Positions 30,927-42,487 of a DNA stretch of 64,000 nucleotides are shown piece after piece (within the stretch, counting starts at the first letter, position 1; each line of letters begins with the position of its first letter). The notes under the pieces are model-generated. The model had not been told where the DNA came from. It saw nothing but the letters and a program-made list of their open reading frames with translations, and made no database searches. The translations under genes and the position numbers were made by a program. Where the stretch lies: contig NTMA01000007.1 in NCBI GenBank assembly GCA_002917075.1, forward strand, positions 62,001-126,000, written 5' to 3'. The DNA is from Hawksworthiomyces lignivorus (Eukaryota > Ascomycota > Sordariomycetes > Ophiostomatales > Ophiostomataceae).

Positions 30927-32210
30927 ATGGCACCCGTTCACGGCCTTGTTCACACAAAGGAGTATGACATCAAGGACAGCAATGTGGAGCTGATTGGCAG
31001 CGAAATCGACCACCGTGTCAAGTACGCCTCGGCGGCAACGGAGCCGGCCTGGAACAATGGAATCGTGGGCGTGCGACCGGGACTGTTTGTGTGGCGCATC
31101 GAGGACTTCCAGGTGGTGCCGGTACCGTCGTCCGCAGTTGGCGTTTTCTACGACGGTGACAGCTACGTTGTGCTGCACTCGTATCGACTGGGCAGCGAGG
31201 ACGACGCGGACGCGCCGCTGGGCCATGAGATTTTCTTCTGGCTGGGCGCGCACACGTCGCAGGATGAGGCCGGCACGGCCGCGTACAAGACGGTGGAGCT
31301 GGACGAGTTTCTGCAGGGTGCCGCGGTGCAGCACCGCGAGCTCCAGGCGAGCCCGTCGGCAGCGTTCCTGGCGCTGTTCCCGCGGCAACTGACGATCCGG
31401 CGCGGCGGCGTGGCGACTGGGTTCTCGCACGTCGAGGAGACGGTCGAAGAGGCGCGGGCGGCGCAGCCGCGCAGCGCCCGCACGCTGCTGCGCGTGTTCA
31501 AGCAGCCGGGTGCGCGCACAGACGGCGGCATCGTGGTGCACGAGGTGGCGCCGGTGCCGGCCAGCCTGGACGACGGCGACGTCTTCGTGCTGGACGCGGG
31601 TAACACCATCTACGTTTGGCAGGGCCGCGGCAGCAGCCCCATGGAGAAGGCCCGGGCCGCCGACGTGGCGCAGGACTTGCTGACGCCAGCGCATACGGGC
31701 GGCGTCGAGGTGCTGGCGCAGGACGAGGGGCGCGCTCACGCGGTTGTACGCCTTCTCGAGGACGCGGCGGCTGGAGAGGAGCAAGAGGAGAGCCGGAGCG
31801 CCGCCAGCTACCGCTCGGCGCGACCGGTTGCCTCTACGCGGCTGCCGCCCGCTGGCGCGGAGAATGGCGCCCCGTGGGGCCGCCCCCAGAAGCTGTGGCG
31901 TCTCAGCGACGCGTCTGGTGAGCTCGCGTTCGACTTGATCCGGGACGGCGCCGCGTCGCTGGCCGACTTTGACAGCAACGATGTCTTCCTGTGGGACGAC
32001 GCCGGCCGCGAGGTCTGGGTATGGGAGGGCCGCGGGGCTAGCGCGGTTGAGCGTGCCCAGTGGCTCCGCGTGGCACAGGCCTACGTGCGGCAGCTGATGG
32101 CCGCTGGCGAAGAAGCCTACGACAGCGCCCACCTGACCCCTGTGGCCAAGATGCGCGAGGGCAACGAGAGCCCGGCGTTTCTGCGCTCGCTCGAGACGGC
32201 CGTATACTAA
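30927..32210 (+). CDS. Gelsolin-repeat actin-binding protein
   Basis: Intronless, 427 aa with three gelsolin-like repeats. Repeat 1 (about 40-155) has EPAWNNGIVGVRPGLFVWRIEDFQVVPVPSS, GVFYDGDSYVVLHSY and EIFFWLGAHTSQDEAGTAAYKTVELDEFL. Repeat 2 (about 185-280) has TLLRVFKQPG, SLDDGDVFVLDAGNTIYVWQGRGSSPMEKARA. Repeat 3 (about 325-410) has KLWRLSDASGEL, FDSNDVFLWDDAGREVWVWEGRGAS. An Ala/Glu/Ser linker separates repeats 2 and 3. Three-repeat fungal gelsolins are severin/fragmin-like and cut or cap actin filaments in a calcium-dependent way in family members. Codon use is strongly GC-rich, creating a long antisense open frame that I treat as a shadow. Confidence 0.9.
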   Translation: MAPVHGLVHTKEYDIKDSNVELIGSEIDHRVKYASAATEPAWNNGIVGVRPGLFVWRIEDFQVVPVPSSAVGVFYDGDSYVVLHSYRLGSEDDADAPLGHEIFFWLGAHTSQDEAGTAAYKTVELDEFLQGAAVQHRELQASPSAAFLALFPRQLTIRRGGVATGFSHVEETVEEARAAQPRSARTLLRVFKQPGARTDGGIVVHEVAPVPASLDDGDVFVLDAGNTIYVWQGRGSSPMEKARAADVAQDLLTPAHTGGVEVLAQDEGRAHAVVRLLEDAAAGEEQEESRSAASYRSARPVASTRLPPAGAENGAPWGRPQKLWRLSDASGELAFDLIRDGAASLADFDSNDVFLWDDAGREVWVWEGRGASAVERAQWLRVAQAYVRQLMAAGEEAYDSAHLTPVAKMREGNESPAFLRSLETAVY

Positions 32211-35200
32211 AGAGAAAGAAGTTATAGATACGTGCCAGGGCCGTCGGATATGGTTGCAGGTATCATATAGGACTAAACTCGATAGATGTATGACGCCAAT
32301 AGAGAATATTGCGTCTGGTTATTTATTTTTGTTAACGCAGATGAGCCTATGAATAATTAACATGCGGACTGCACTACGATGATATTTCGATATTCCCTTG
32401 CTTCTCATATGGAGAATCGTGAACAAAAAAAACCCTTTCTTATAATGTTCTATTTTACTGCATCTTTAAGGTTGAAATACTAAAAGGGTGGAGAGTGGCA
32501 GAGCCGCGAAGAAAGGACTAATGGTAGAAAAAAGCTACTCGAGGAACTCGTCTCCGAATCGAGGACCAACAATTGAAAGGGGATAGTACCACACTGAGAA
32601 CAGCGACGATGCAGAAACCAATGCCAACAAGTAAACCTTTGAGAAGGAGATTCCACATGACTGAGAGTAGCGAGTGGAACAAGAGTGTTTAGCGTCGTTG
32701 AATAAATAATGTGCAGCGGCGCGCGAAAAAGATGAGAATGACGGAATTAATGGAGCAAAATTGGACTCTGGAGTTCCTTTCGGTTAGTTATAAGTAACTG
32801 TGAGATGGCAAACTAGAATTATCACATATCTCCATGTCTAAAGAGGCTTCTGGAGGATTTACGCACAAATTTGTACCAAGCATCTATCAAAGAGCTTGTT
32901 CAGATAAAGAACATAGGAACTAAGTACATTATTTCTTAAGCTACTGGACAGCTAGCGCTTTTTCTAAATCAGTAACTGTTTGTCCCAATTCTTACTTCTA
33001 ATTTCATGTTCAACTGATCAAGAAACGCTCTTATTCGTAGTTTATTTTCCACTTAGCCCAACTTCCTTTCATCAATTAACACTGAGAAGCTCCTCATTGT
33101 GCTTTATTCTGTATCCTTAGGTCACGAAAGAACCCAATACAAAGACTGCGCTCACATATATCCGCTTCAAAATGAACAAAGATTAATCGTATCATTTACT
33201 GCAATTAATCATTTTGTTCCCATGGTTGCAATTTTTTTTTTTTTCAAAATTGAAAGGCAAAATGATCTCTCCTTCTGTAGCTGTTGAGCCCTATCACAGG
33301 AAGCATCAGGCAATAAGCGTGGTCTCGCAACGTGATGGCTGCGCCTTTGGAGAGCCACCATAAGCCAAGCGCTTTGTGTAGGCTTAACTTGTTCAGGCCT
33401 ATCGCAGTCTGCCGTCCTGGACCTTTAACACCTACTAACCGCCGTGCCACCTCAAGATCACACTCGCCAGGGTGGACTAAGTGTGCTGTGAAATAACCGA
33501 GTTAACATGGTACTGGAAGGCACTTGTCAAGTGCTGTGACCCTGCATCAGGCGACGTAGTATTTGTATAGCGCTACAGATGTGTATTCTACTGCTATCAG
33601 GCCAGCCTAAGCTTTGTTTAAGAATATACCTCTGTTGCTCTTATTAATCACACATAGCCTTAACACCCAATCTTTGTGCCTGGGATGTGGAGCCGTCAAA
33701 GGAGACAGAGACTTCGTGAGGACATAAAATTGCTGTGAATGACTACTGCCTTAGGCATTAGGCACGAATGGGGGAGGACGAGGACAACTTTCGGGGGTCT
33801 GCGTAAATTCCGAAGTATTGAACAGAATTGTCAAAATAGTGTGATGACTGACAGAAAAGCAAACGAAAATGCCATTCAAGAAAGCCAAATCTGAAAAATC
33901 AGAGCTAGGAAGCTTGTGCTCCACGTATTGTATGTAAAGACAATCGTAATGCGACATAAGACACCGATCACTTACTGGCTAATTGGAAAAGATTACAAAC
34001 TAGAGGAGGAAGTATGCTCTTTTCTTGACGAAAGCCGTCTCATACGAGTCCGAATTTGGTTTACCAGCATCCGTCAACGGACAGATGCTGAGTAGTGGTT
34101 CGGGCTTGCCGGCATGCCAACACTGGCGCTCTGTGGGACCTCACCAGTGCCCACTAGAATGGTCAAGCTGTGACTACTAGTACAATCTGTTCCTGTGCGT
34201 TTCTGGTTCCAATCTGCAATGTAACTTGTTGCCGTAAATCAATATTCCTTGTGCTCATCTTCCAGATCGTCATCAAACGAGAGGGCGCGGGCGTCGCCTG
34301 GCTGTATGATTCTCTGGCGAATTTGCAGCCTACATCCGCAAATGGCTTTGTGTTACGTCTTATCATGACGACGGTAGGTGTCGCATATGGGCTGTTCTGC
34401 AGAACGAGTACGCACGCATATGCAGATTTACAATCGCAACGCGTCATCCACAGTTTCCATGTCTGCTTCGTATGAGAAAGGTAATGGTCCTCGTGGTTGA
34501 GACGTGTTTAGACGTGCTTGAAAACTCACGTGATACGCGCTTCATATGCAACAATGCATCAAACGAGAGAGGTCCAAAATATGCGAATAAAAATTAAATA
34601 CGGTGTACAGAAAAAGAATTGAAGATGAAAATAATAAAAAAGGAACAGAATAGCCGACCGTGCTGTTGAGGCCGTCTCTGCGCCTCACTGTTTTCGTCCT
34701 CTCATACGCACGCTACTGACGCCCAGGTACCCCAGGAAAACATGAGACGTTGTCAGGTTTGAGTTGTGTTTGACATGGGAGGTAAAACGCCTAAAGCTGA
34801 TGCACATCCGTGCGGCTGGTTGCGGCACCTAGTTAGCCCCGCTTTTCCCCTTAAGGTTTACCACTAAATTTGCTGTTCCTGACAGAGCCCCATGACAACG
34901 GTCTTCAACTGCCACTTGGGGGAGCTAGAAGCAATTACAGGCCTTCCTTAAAAGCCTCAAGCGCGAACTCAATCTCCATCTTCACCCTTCGTCAATTCTT
35001 GAGAACAACGGTTGCAGTAACGTAGACCCCAACTTTTAGCCCACCGTAGACATCCTCTGATGCAACTAGCCGACTCGGCCCATTTTAGGACCCGTACATG
35101 CTGCCCTCAGTACCTTTGTGTCTTTCCTCTTCAAGTCTAGCATCTGACTTTATCTCTCTTCGCCTCCTTTCTGTCCCTGCCCGCTTTCTTCTTCCCCTGC

Positions 35201-36567
35201 CTTCTTTTCGCCTCTTCCTCATCCACGAATGGGAGATCGCTGCTTCGATCTACAATGTTTCTACTTCATCTATGTCTGTTTCGTACAGAGATCGGCTGAA
35301 GGCCACATCCGTGGTTCTTCCATTTCCCATGTCACCCTTTCCATGACTCGCTGTGGTCTGAGAAAGAAGGGATTGCGGGTTCTAATTCGTAAGCCAAGAC
35401 TATCATACGCGCAAAGAAGAGCATCAATGGAAGCAGAGCAAGATAGCAAACCGGGACGAGACAGCCAAAAAAGACAGGTCTGAGATATATGTCATTCGGC
35501 ATCGTCGGCATCGCATAGCTCTGTTTGTTCTTTTTCTTTAGCTTTTGGTCTCATTTCCCTCCTAGTCTGTGTTATTTCTCGTTTGGTGCATTTTCATCTG
35601 TACTTTGTAAGCCTCCTGTTTGACATGTTCACTTTTTTTCTGGGCCAACTGCCTAGCCTTCTGCTTTTGGCATGGCGAGAATCTAGTCGGTCTCTAATGA
35701 GAATAAGGGCATCGTGAAAAATGTTTCTAAATGTTTCCGATGAAATAGACGGGGTCGAAGGAGGTGGTATTGGGGATGCAGACAAGTGTTAGAGTGCCAA
35801 GACTCGGCCCCAGCTCCGCACGGTGCCGTTTCGTCTCTTTGGAAGAGAGAATGAGGCCTCACGATGTTTGTTCTTTTGCTGTCCGCCTCTAGCCATAGAG
35901 AGAAGTGCTTATCCCAGGGAGTTGGTCTGAACAGGTCTCCGAGCGGGCTAGCCATCATGTTTCAAGAATCCACCACTGCACCCCCCTCCCCCTTCACCCT
36001 TCATCGCCTCTTTTTTCCTTGTCCCCTTATCTGCTGTCCCCTTCATCTCCTCAGCCTCTTGGCCACAAATCGCCCCTTGTTTGCCTTAGCACGAGTTCGC
36101 TATGCCCACACGCTTAGCTCTCCTCCCGGACCTCAGACAAGGGTTCTCCCTCTGTGATTTCTGGTCGGCCTCTCTACATCCACGCACACCCCCTTTCCTA
36201 AACCGGTCGATCGTTTCTCTGTATTCAGCCATTGCTTTCTCTGCGTAGCAGCTGGGTTGCTCTCCGTGTCGGATTGTTTCTTTATATTTATGCCGCTTCC
36301 CACCCTTCTAGCTCTTCTTTTCTTCTCTCTTTTTCTCTTTCTTGTTCTGTAGCACAGTTCGTCTTCTCTCAGTGTACTATCTCTCTCCCTTGTACTTTCT
36401 TTTCTTTGTCTTCATTTTCATTCTTGCAAAGGCTAGTCCTTTAATACCCGTTTATCACCAAATTCAAAGCGCTAGTCGCCCAATATATTCACATTCACTT
36501 TTCTTTATTTTCTTCTTACTATCGCAGCTTTTCGTTTTACGATAATCCCCCCCCCATAGACTTCAAA
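32211..36567. other. 4.4-kb intergenic region with long pyrimidine-rich leader
   Basis: No gene is supported. 32211-34900 is AT-rich with scattered short open frames. 35100-35340 and especially 35970-36540 are C/T-rich and lead directly into the cupredoxin gene at 36568, consistent with a long regulated promoter and 5' leader of a highly expressed secreted protein. A short minus-strand open frame at 33244-33450 was examined and not called. Confidence 0.5.
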
Positions 36568-37325
36568 ATGCAGTTCTCTACTCTCGCCCTTTCTGCCCTT
36601 TTGGGTCTGGCTTCTGGTAAGTTGAAATCCACCGCGAAAATCGGCCTCGAATCAGGCACGAAATCGGAATGCTGACTTGTCTCTTCAGCCCAAACTTCCG
36701 TCACCGTCGTGGAGGTCTCCAACAAGAACAACTCCCTGACCTTCTCCCCCGACAACATCAAGGTCCAGGCCGGCGGCATGGTCCAGTTCCAGTTCCTGGC
36801 TGGCAACCACACCGTCACCCAGTCCACCTTCGACGAGCCCTGCCAGCCCATCAGCCTCTTCAGCAACGTGACCGGCTTCCACTCCGGCTTCGTTCCCTTC
36901 GCTGCCAGCGCCAACACCGGCATGATCCCCACCTACACCATCATGATCAACAACACCACGCCCATCTGGATCTACTGCGCCCAGGCCAAGCACTGCGAGT
37001 CCGGCATGAGCATGGTTATCAACGAGAAGTATGTATTAATTCTTATCCGTTTCTCCTACTTGCCTAGAAGGTTCCAGGAACTAACGCACTCGACAGCACT
37101 GCCGCCAACTCCTCGCGGTCGCTCACAGCCTACAAGAATGCCGCCACCAAGGCCACCACCGTCGTTCCCAGCGGCTCCAGTGAGAACGGTGGCACCTCCG
37201 GCAGCACCACCACTACCGGCGGCACCACCACCACCACCGGTGGCACCAGCGCCGGCTCTCTGCTCACCGTCTCCAGCTTCGCCGCCGGCCTGGCCGCTGT
37301 GGGCAGCGCCTTCCTCCTGCTGTAA
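36568..37325 (+). CDS. Secreted, probably GPI-anchored cupredoxin
   Basis: Three exons: 36568-36616, 36689-37028 and 37097-37325 (205 aa), in phase. The signal peptide MQFSTLALSALLGLASA is interrupted near its end by intron 1. The cupredoxin domain (about 20-130) has type-1 copper candidates: His in LAGNHTVTQ, Cys in WIYCAQ, His in KHCESG and Met in GMSM, with the disulphide Cys in DEPCQPI. A Ser/Thr/Gly-rich stalk and a hydrophobic tail (SLLTVSSFAAGLAAVGSAFLLL) suggest GPI attachment. Fungal proteins of this extracellular serine-rich type sit in the cell wall or on appressoria; their electron partner is usually unknown. Codon use is strongly C-ending, consistent with high expression. Confidence 0.9.
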
Positions 37326-38020
37326 GCGCAGCAGCGGTGCAGCAGAGAACGGGGGAAACCCCTTGGTGCGGTGGGCTGTTGTCTTCTTTCTCGCCAAATT
37401 AAAAAAAATTACAGAGAGGGATCCTGGTGTTTGCAATCTTAGACGTGTTTTCTTATTTCAGGTAATGACAGGCTTCTTTTCACGCGGCTTTTTTGGAGGA
37501 TGGTGGATCTGGATTGTCTCGAGAGATTTTCCTTAAGCTTGGTCCTGCTTGCTGGCGATTTTTCTTCCCAGCAGGCCCGATTATGCGGTAGCGAAGCGAA
37601 GACAACAGAACAGACCTTGAGAAGGGAAGGACGAGTTTTACCAATTTTTCCTATGTTTCCGAATTCTATTCTTGTACAGGGGAGAGAGAGGACTATGCCC
37701 ACGGCGTGTAGTTTACATACCTCTTGTGTTATTTTTCTATTGCATGCCAAAATTCGAAGTCTTTTTGAAGAAGAAATACCGCTCCCACTTGCGTAATTCC
37801 GCGATACCAAACTGACCGTTGCACAACGTGACAGCAAATGGGAAGGGGGAAAATTAGGAGTCTCAGGAAGTCATTAGTCAATGCAGCGTATAGCTTGGCA
37901 TGCAGCACATAAATGAAAGAAAACCACTCTTTAGCGACGTTCTCATACTCTAGCATCCCCCGTTCCATAAGTGTCCTCATTAAGCATATCCCCCTCTTAT
38001 CTCCACCGAGCTGGCCGCAA
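37326..38020. other. Convergent 3' region
   Basis: 695 bp between the stops of the cupredoxin and MAPR-type genes. It holds the two 3' UTRs. Nothing else recognised. Confidence 0.5.
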
Positions 38021-38949
38021 TCAGTTTTCCTCGCCCGGTACCTTGCGGTATATCCGCCCGTCGGCGGCGATCTTGCACAGAGGCTTGAGCTCGCCCTCCC
38101 AGCCGGGCTCGCGCACCAGCTTGCCCACGTAGTGGTACTTCTGGCTGTTGTGAAAGAAGTCGACCCAGTGCTTGATGGCCTCGTGCACGCGCTGGTGGGC
38201 CTCGGCCAGCTCCTCCTCGCGCTTGCGCGCCAGCTCCTCGGCCGTCCAGTGGCTGTCGATCTCCGGGTTGTCCAGCGGCAGGAACATGTCCTCGACGCCG
38301 CGCAAGTCGCCCGTGCGGTCGTCCGCGAAGCAGCCCGTGACAAAGCCGCGGCTGGCGTCCACGCCGGCGAACCAGTGGTAGGATCCGCCGGGCCCGTAGA
38401 TGCGCGCGCCGGCCGACACGTCAAAGATGCTGCCGTTGATCGAGAGGTAGATGGGCTTCGCGGGGTCGGTGCCGTCGTAGCCGGCCAGCTCCTCGAGGGT
38501 CATATAGCGTGGTGCCTGGTTGTGGCGGAGGCCAATTGGTTAGCAAAAGGTTCGATTTTGATACGAAAAAAATAGCGTAGACCACCGTCCCACACAAGGG
38601 GGGTTTGGAAGGTTCACACAGAGAATGGGCCGCTGTCGCCTCCTACATATTGCATCTTCCACCACGAGAGCTTGAGGTAGTTGGGAGGGTTCTTCATGCC
38701 CCAGAAGAAAGACTCGCCGCCGGAGATGAGGTAGCTGAGGCCGCACGAGGCTAGTAGCAGGAATGTCACAACGCGGAAGATGTCGAGGTACGGGCTGTAG
38801 TCGTCTTCTTCGTCGATCTTCGACCGGGCCTTCCGGGCAGCGTCCTTGGTCGAAGGCGCTGCGGCAGTCTTCTCGTCTGCGTTTGCGTCGGACACGGGCG
38901 CCGCTTTCTGCGTCTTCCGCTGGCGTGCGGTGGACTCAGATCCAGACAT
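38021..38949 (-). CDS. Membrane-associated progesterone receptor (MAPR)/cytochrome-b5-like heme protein
   Basis: Two exons, 38949-38620 and 38515-38021, in phase (274 aa). The N-terminal tail is charged and Ala/Lys-rich. One membrane segment (DIFRVVTFLLLASCGLSYLI, about 57-76) and the WWKMQYVGG linker precede the cytochrome-b5-like domain (about 112-195): MTLEELAGYDGTDPAKPIYLSINGSIFDV, YGPGGSYHWFAGVDASRGF. The Tyr residues in YGPGGSYHW fit the axial heme ligand of Dap1/PGRMC. The C-terminus is helical and charged. Family members bind heme and support cytochrome P450 and sterol reactions at the ER. It is longer than yeast Dap1 owing to both tails. Divergent from the Cut12-like gene, with 850 bp between starts. 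Confidence 0.88.
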
Positions 38950-39799
38950 TGTGATGGTTTTATGTGTGTACGATTGAGAAAAAAGGGGGGAAGAAAATAG
39001 AAGTATTATATTACAAGGAATAAGAGAAGAAGAGGCGTTTGGAAACGAAGTGAAGAAGACCAAGCTATTCAATGCTGGAAATGATAGCTAAGATGTAGCA
39101 TCATAGAAAAAAGGCTCATACGAAAAATTAGACAGAAAGTGGACGGACTAGAAGTCCATTTGAGGATACACCGTTTCACAGACTGGAGAGCTGTGTCGAA
39201 CGATTTTGCCAGATTTCACTCCGAAGGGCCATGCAAGAGCAGGAGATATATGAAGAGACGACTTTTGCCAGTGAGTTGATATGTCGCCGCATATAGCAGC
39301 TATAAGCCTTAGATTGCTTCGTATTGCTTCTGGCGCGTCGGTGGGAGAGCCATAAGCTCTGAGCCAATGCGGGGCTCAGCATTACACACTACGACAAATA
39401 GGGGAAGGAACGGTGTCCACTCGAGCTTTCCCCAACTGTAGGTCCGGCGATTGTTAGTCATCATTGAATTTTATCACGTGAAAAATGCGCGACCCAAAAG
39501 ATCGCCAGTCGCGTCGCCAGAGCAACAGTGGAGGCAAAAAGCGTGACCCGCAATAAACAGAGCGGATTAGAGATCAAATTAATATCGACAGACCAGAGGC
39601 TCCAGCATTCTTATTTGTGCCACTATCAAGAACCCTAATTGCATTCCGAGCATTGCAGCGTGAATTTCGTTGTTGAATTTTAGAATCGCGGAGCGGCACA
39701 AAGCATAATACCACGACAAAATAAAGATGCGATAAAAGAATAAACAGAAACACTCGACAGACGAAAGACAACAGCGAACGAAAAACAACCAACAAGACC
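38950..39799. promoter_or_regulatory. Bidirectional promoter of MAPR and Cut12-like genes
   Basis: 850 bp between divergent starts. AT-rich with a TCACGTGA element (39474-39481), a perfect E-box palindrome of the kind bound by bHLH factors. No gene seen. Confidence 0.45.
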
Positions 39800-42487
39800 A
39801 TGGACCTCGACGCGAGCCGGTCAAGCTCGCCAACGCCGCTACAGGCCGTGCCGCCAGAGCGTGTCAACCAAAAGCTGGGCGGCGCAGGCGGCAGCGGCCA
39901 CCACATGGGCTTCGACAGCAGCACGGCCTCAGTCACAGATAAGATCAGCCAGTTCAACACCCTCGCCATGCAGTCGAAGCAGCTGGAGCGCAAGACTGCC
40001 GATGCGGCACTGAAGCGGGCCATGCTGGGCCGAGAGGAAGCCGAGACTGAGATGCGGCGATTTCGCGAAGAGGTGCGGCAGCTGCGAAAACAGGTCGAAG
40101 AGGGCCGTGACCGCGAGCGGCGCGTCGGCGAACGGTTAGAGACGGTGATGGTGAGAAGCCCCAACTGATCTCAGAAGGATTCCGTGTTCATTTGTTCTGC
40201 CACAAGAAAATAATGAAAAAAAGCTTTTCTCTCGAGGCTAACGCTGGATTTTCTACGACCACCACAGGAGAACTACGGTCGCGCAAAAGAGACCCACGCA
40301 CACACCCAGGCGCTATGGGAGAAAGAGATCCGGCGGGCGCGCAAAGAGACGTTCAAATCACAGAGTGCTATCGTCAAGCTGCAGGAGGAGCTCAAGGCTG
40401 CACGCGCGACCGCGAAGGCCGCTGAGAGCGCAGTCGAGCACGAGAAGGAGCGCAGCAAATCGCGCGAGCAGGAGGCGTTTCAGGCCCGCTACGAGCTGGT
40501 CAGCTGCCAGGAGGAGCTGGAGCAGACGCTACAGAAGGTCAAGATGCTTGAGCAAGAGCGAGATGCATTTAAGAGCCTGGCCAAATCCGAAGAGGACGTG
40601 GCGCGCATCGCATCTGAAGGCCGCCTTCCACTACCACCCCCCGATCCGCAAGAGGAGGGCGAAGAAGAGGACAAAGAGCTAGAGGAGAAGGATGCTGCTG
40701 CAGAAAGAACAGATGGAGAGAGCGACAAGGAGAGTCAAGAAGACGAGACGCTGCTGACCGTTCCCAAGTTGCGCAGCTCAAAGCGGAGGAGCATGAAGGC
40801 GCGCATTTCGTCCGTCTCGCTGCTCGACATCAAGTCATCTGCGGCCAGCGAGGCAGAGATCGACGAGCTCACGCGGCTGTGGCAGTGGGAGAAGCAGCGT
40901 GCCGACCGCGCTTCAGAGCTGGTCGAGTACCTGGAGGCCGAGTGCCACCTGCGCGCCTGCTCTTGCATGAAGAAGCGGCCACGGACGAGTCTGCTCATCG
41001 ATACAGCTGCACGGAAGAGACCAGCTCTGGACATTGAAGACGGCAGTGATCGGATGATTCTTAGTGAGAAGGCCGGCATCACCTCTCCCGCAGCCAAAAT
41101 CCGCGCCAGCATGCTACCAGCAGCGATGAAGATCCACCAAGAGAATCTAAACGCCAGCCAGAGTCCCGATGAGGAGGGGCACACAGACATGCAAGAAAAT
41201 CCGGATCACGAACACTCACCCAAAGAAGCGCCAAGAATGAGCACGCTCTTTATTCCCGAAGAGGGCGTGTTCCGCACCGTCTCCCAGCAGATTGCAGAAG
41301 AGATGGAGGAGGCCGTAGCGGCTGCTGCGGCTGCTACAGTGGCCGCCATGCCGGCAGAGCCAGGCGAAGAAGCACCGGCTGACGAGGCAGGTGATGCTAT
41401 GCAAGAAGCTGATGCACATGAGTCTACTCATGAGGAAGTGACAGATGTGGACACCACAATTGGCGATGTGACGGCTGATACAGCATATACGAGTGAGCCT
41501 GCAGAGCCTTCCGTGTATGCTCGTACGCCTTCCGTAGATCCACCTGCCTTTGCTGTTTTAGCGCAGCAGCGGACCTCGCTTTTGTCTCTCCTCGACGCTC
41601 CACACCGGCAAGAAGCGGAGGCCCCCATCAACTTTTATGTACCTACAACACCGGCGCCGGCACCAGCAGCTTCGCACGCATCCATAATGATGGTACGAGA
41701 ATCCGATGCTTGTGTGGAAATCGATATGGACGAGAACACAGAGACAGCAGCACCTCGCGCTGCTGCGTCTATCCTCGTATCTAGTACGTCCGCACGAGAC
41801 GATGTGGAAATGGAGGAGAATGCGCCAGCCCATGAGGAGGAAGACGAACAAGAGGACCAGTCTCGCGTGTCGAGCATAACACAAGTCTTTGCTGGAGGAA
41901 GCCAACAGCACAGCTACCAACCACCGGAGGACGACATGGTGCGCGATGATATTCACGACGACGACACAGTAGCGATGCCCCCGCTACCCGTGGCGCGCTA
42001 TGAGGAGACACCAGCCCCAGCTGTGAAGACGGTTGAAAATCAGTATCCACGACCGCACACTGTGACCGGCGCGTACGCCACCAAGACAACCACTACAAAG
42101 GTGCCTCTGCGCCAAGAGAACACCGACCCCAGCTTGGCCCAGCGCATCATGGCGGCGCAGCGGACGCCTACTCACAAGACACTGTCGTCCTCCATCTACA
42201 GCGACGGCAGCAGCAACGGCGAAGGCCCCAGCTTCGACGTCAACAACCCTGCCCTGACGCCGACCATGACGCGCGAACAGTGCCTAGCCCAGATTAGAGA
42301 GCGGCGCGGGCGTGCCCGCAGCGCCGCCAGCGGCAACACAGGAAACCGGGGCGGCTCGTCCTCTTCGTCCTCATCATCTGGTGCCCCTGCCAATGCACCT
42401 CGGAGACCGGTGACCCCCGGCAAGGAACGGCGAGAAGTGAGTGCGCCTGTGGGACGTGCGGCCACAGGGCGGCGTGTACGGTCATGA
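39800..42487 (+). CDS. Cut12-like spindle pole body coiled-coil protein
   Basis: Two exons, 39800-40150 and 40268-42487, in phase (856 aa). Residues about 45-245 form a long coiled coil with the conserved block ISQFNTLAMQSKQLERKTA, KRAMLGREEAETEMRRFREE, RRVGERLETVM|ENYGRAKETHAHTQALWEKEIRRARKETF. The intron falls exactly inside that block, confirming the splice. The block matches the fungal spindle-pole-body formation protein family (Cut12). The rest is acidic and disordered, with a second helical, Cys-containing segment (LWQWEKQRADRASELVEYLEAECHLRACSC, about 390) and a Ser-rich basic C-terminus. In fission yeast Cut12 controls mitotic commitment via Plo1; transfer of that role is inference. 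The second exon alone could be misread as starting at 40544. Confidence 0.82.

Noticed and set aside
30816..32132. 438-codon minus-strand open frame
   Set aside because: Antisense shadow of the gelsolin-repeat gene; Arg/Ala/Val-rich mirror composition.
33244..33450. Minus-strand frame MARRLVGVKGPGRQTAIG...
   Set aside because: Short, no family recognised, no transcript signals. Possibly part of a repeat, but no second copy was seen in the window.
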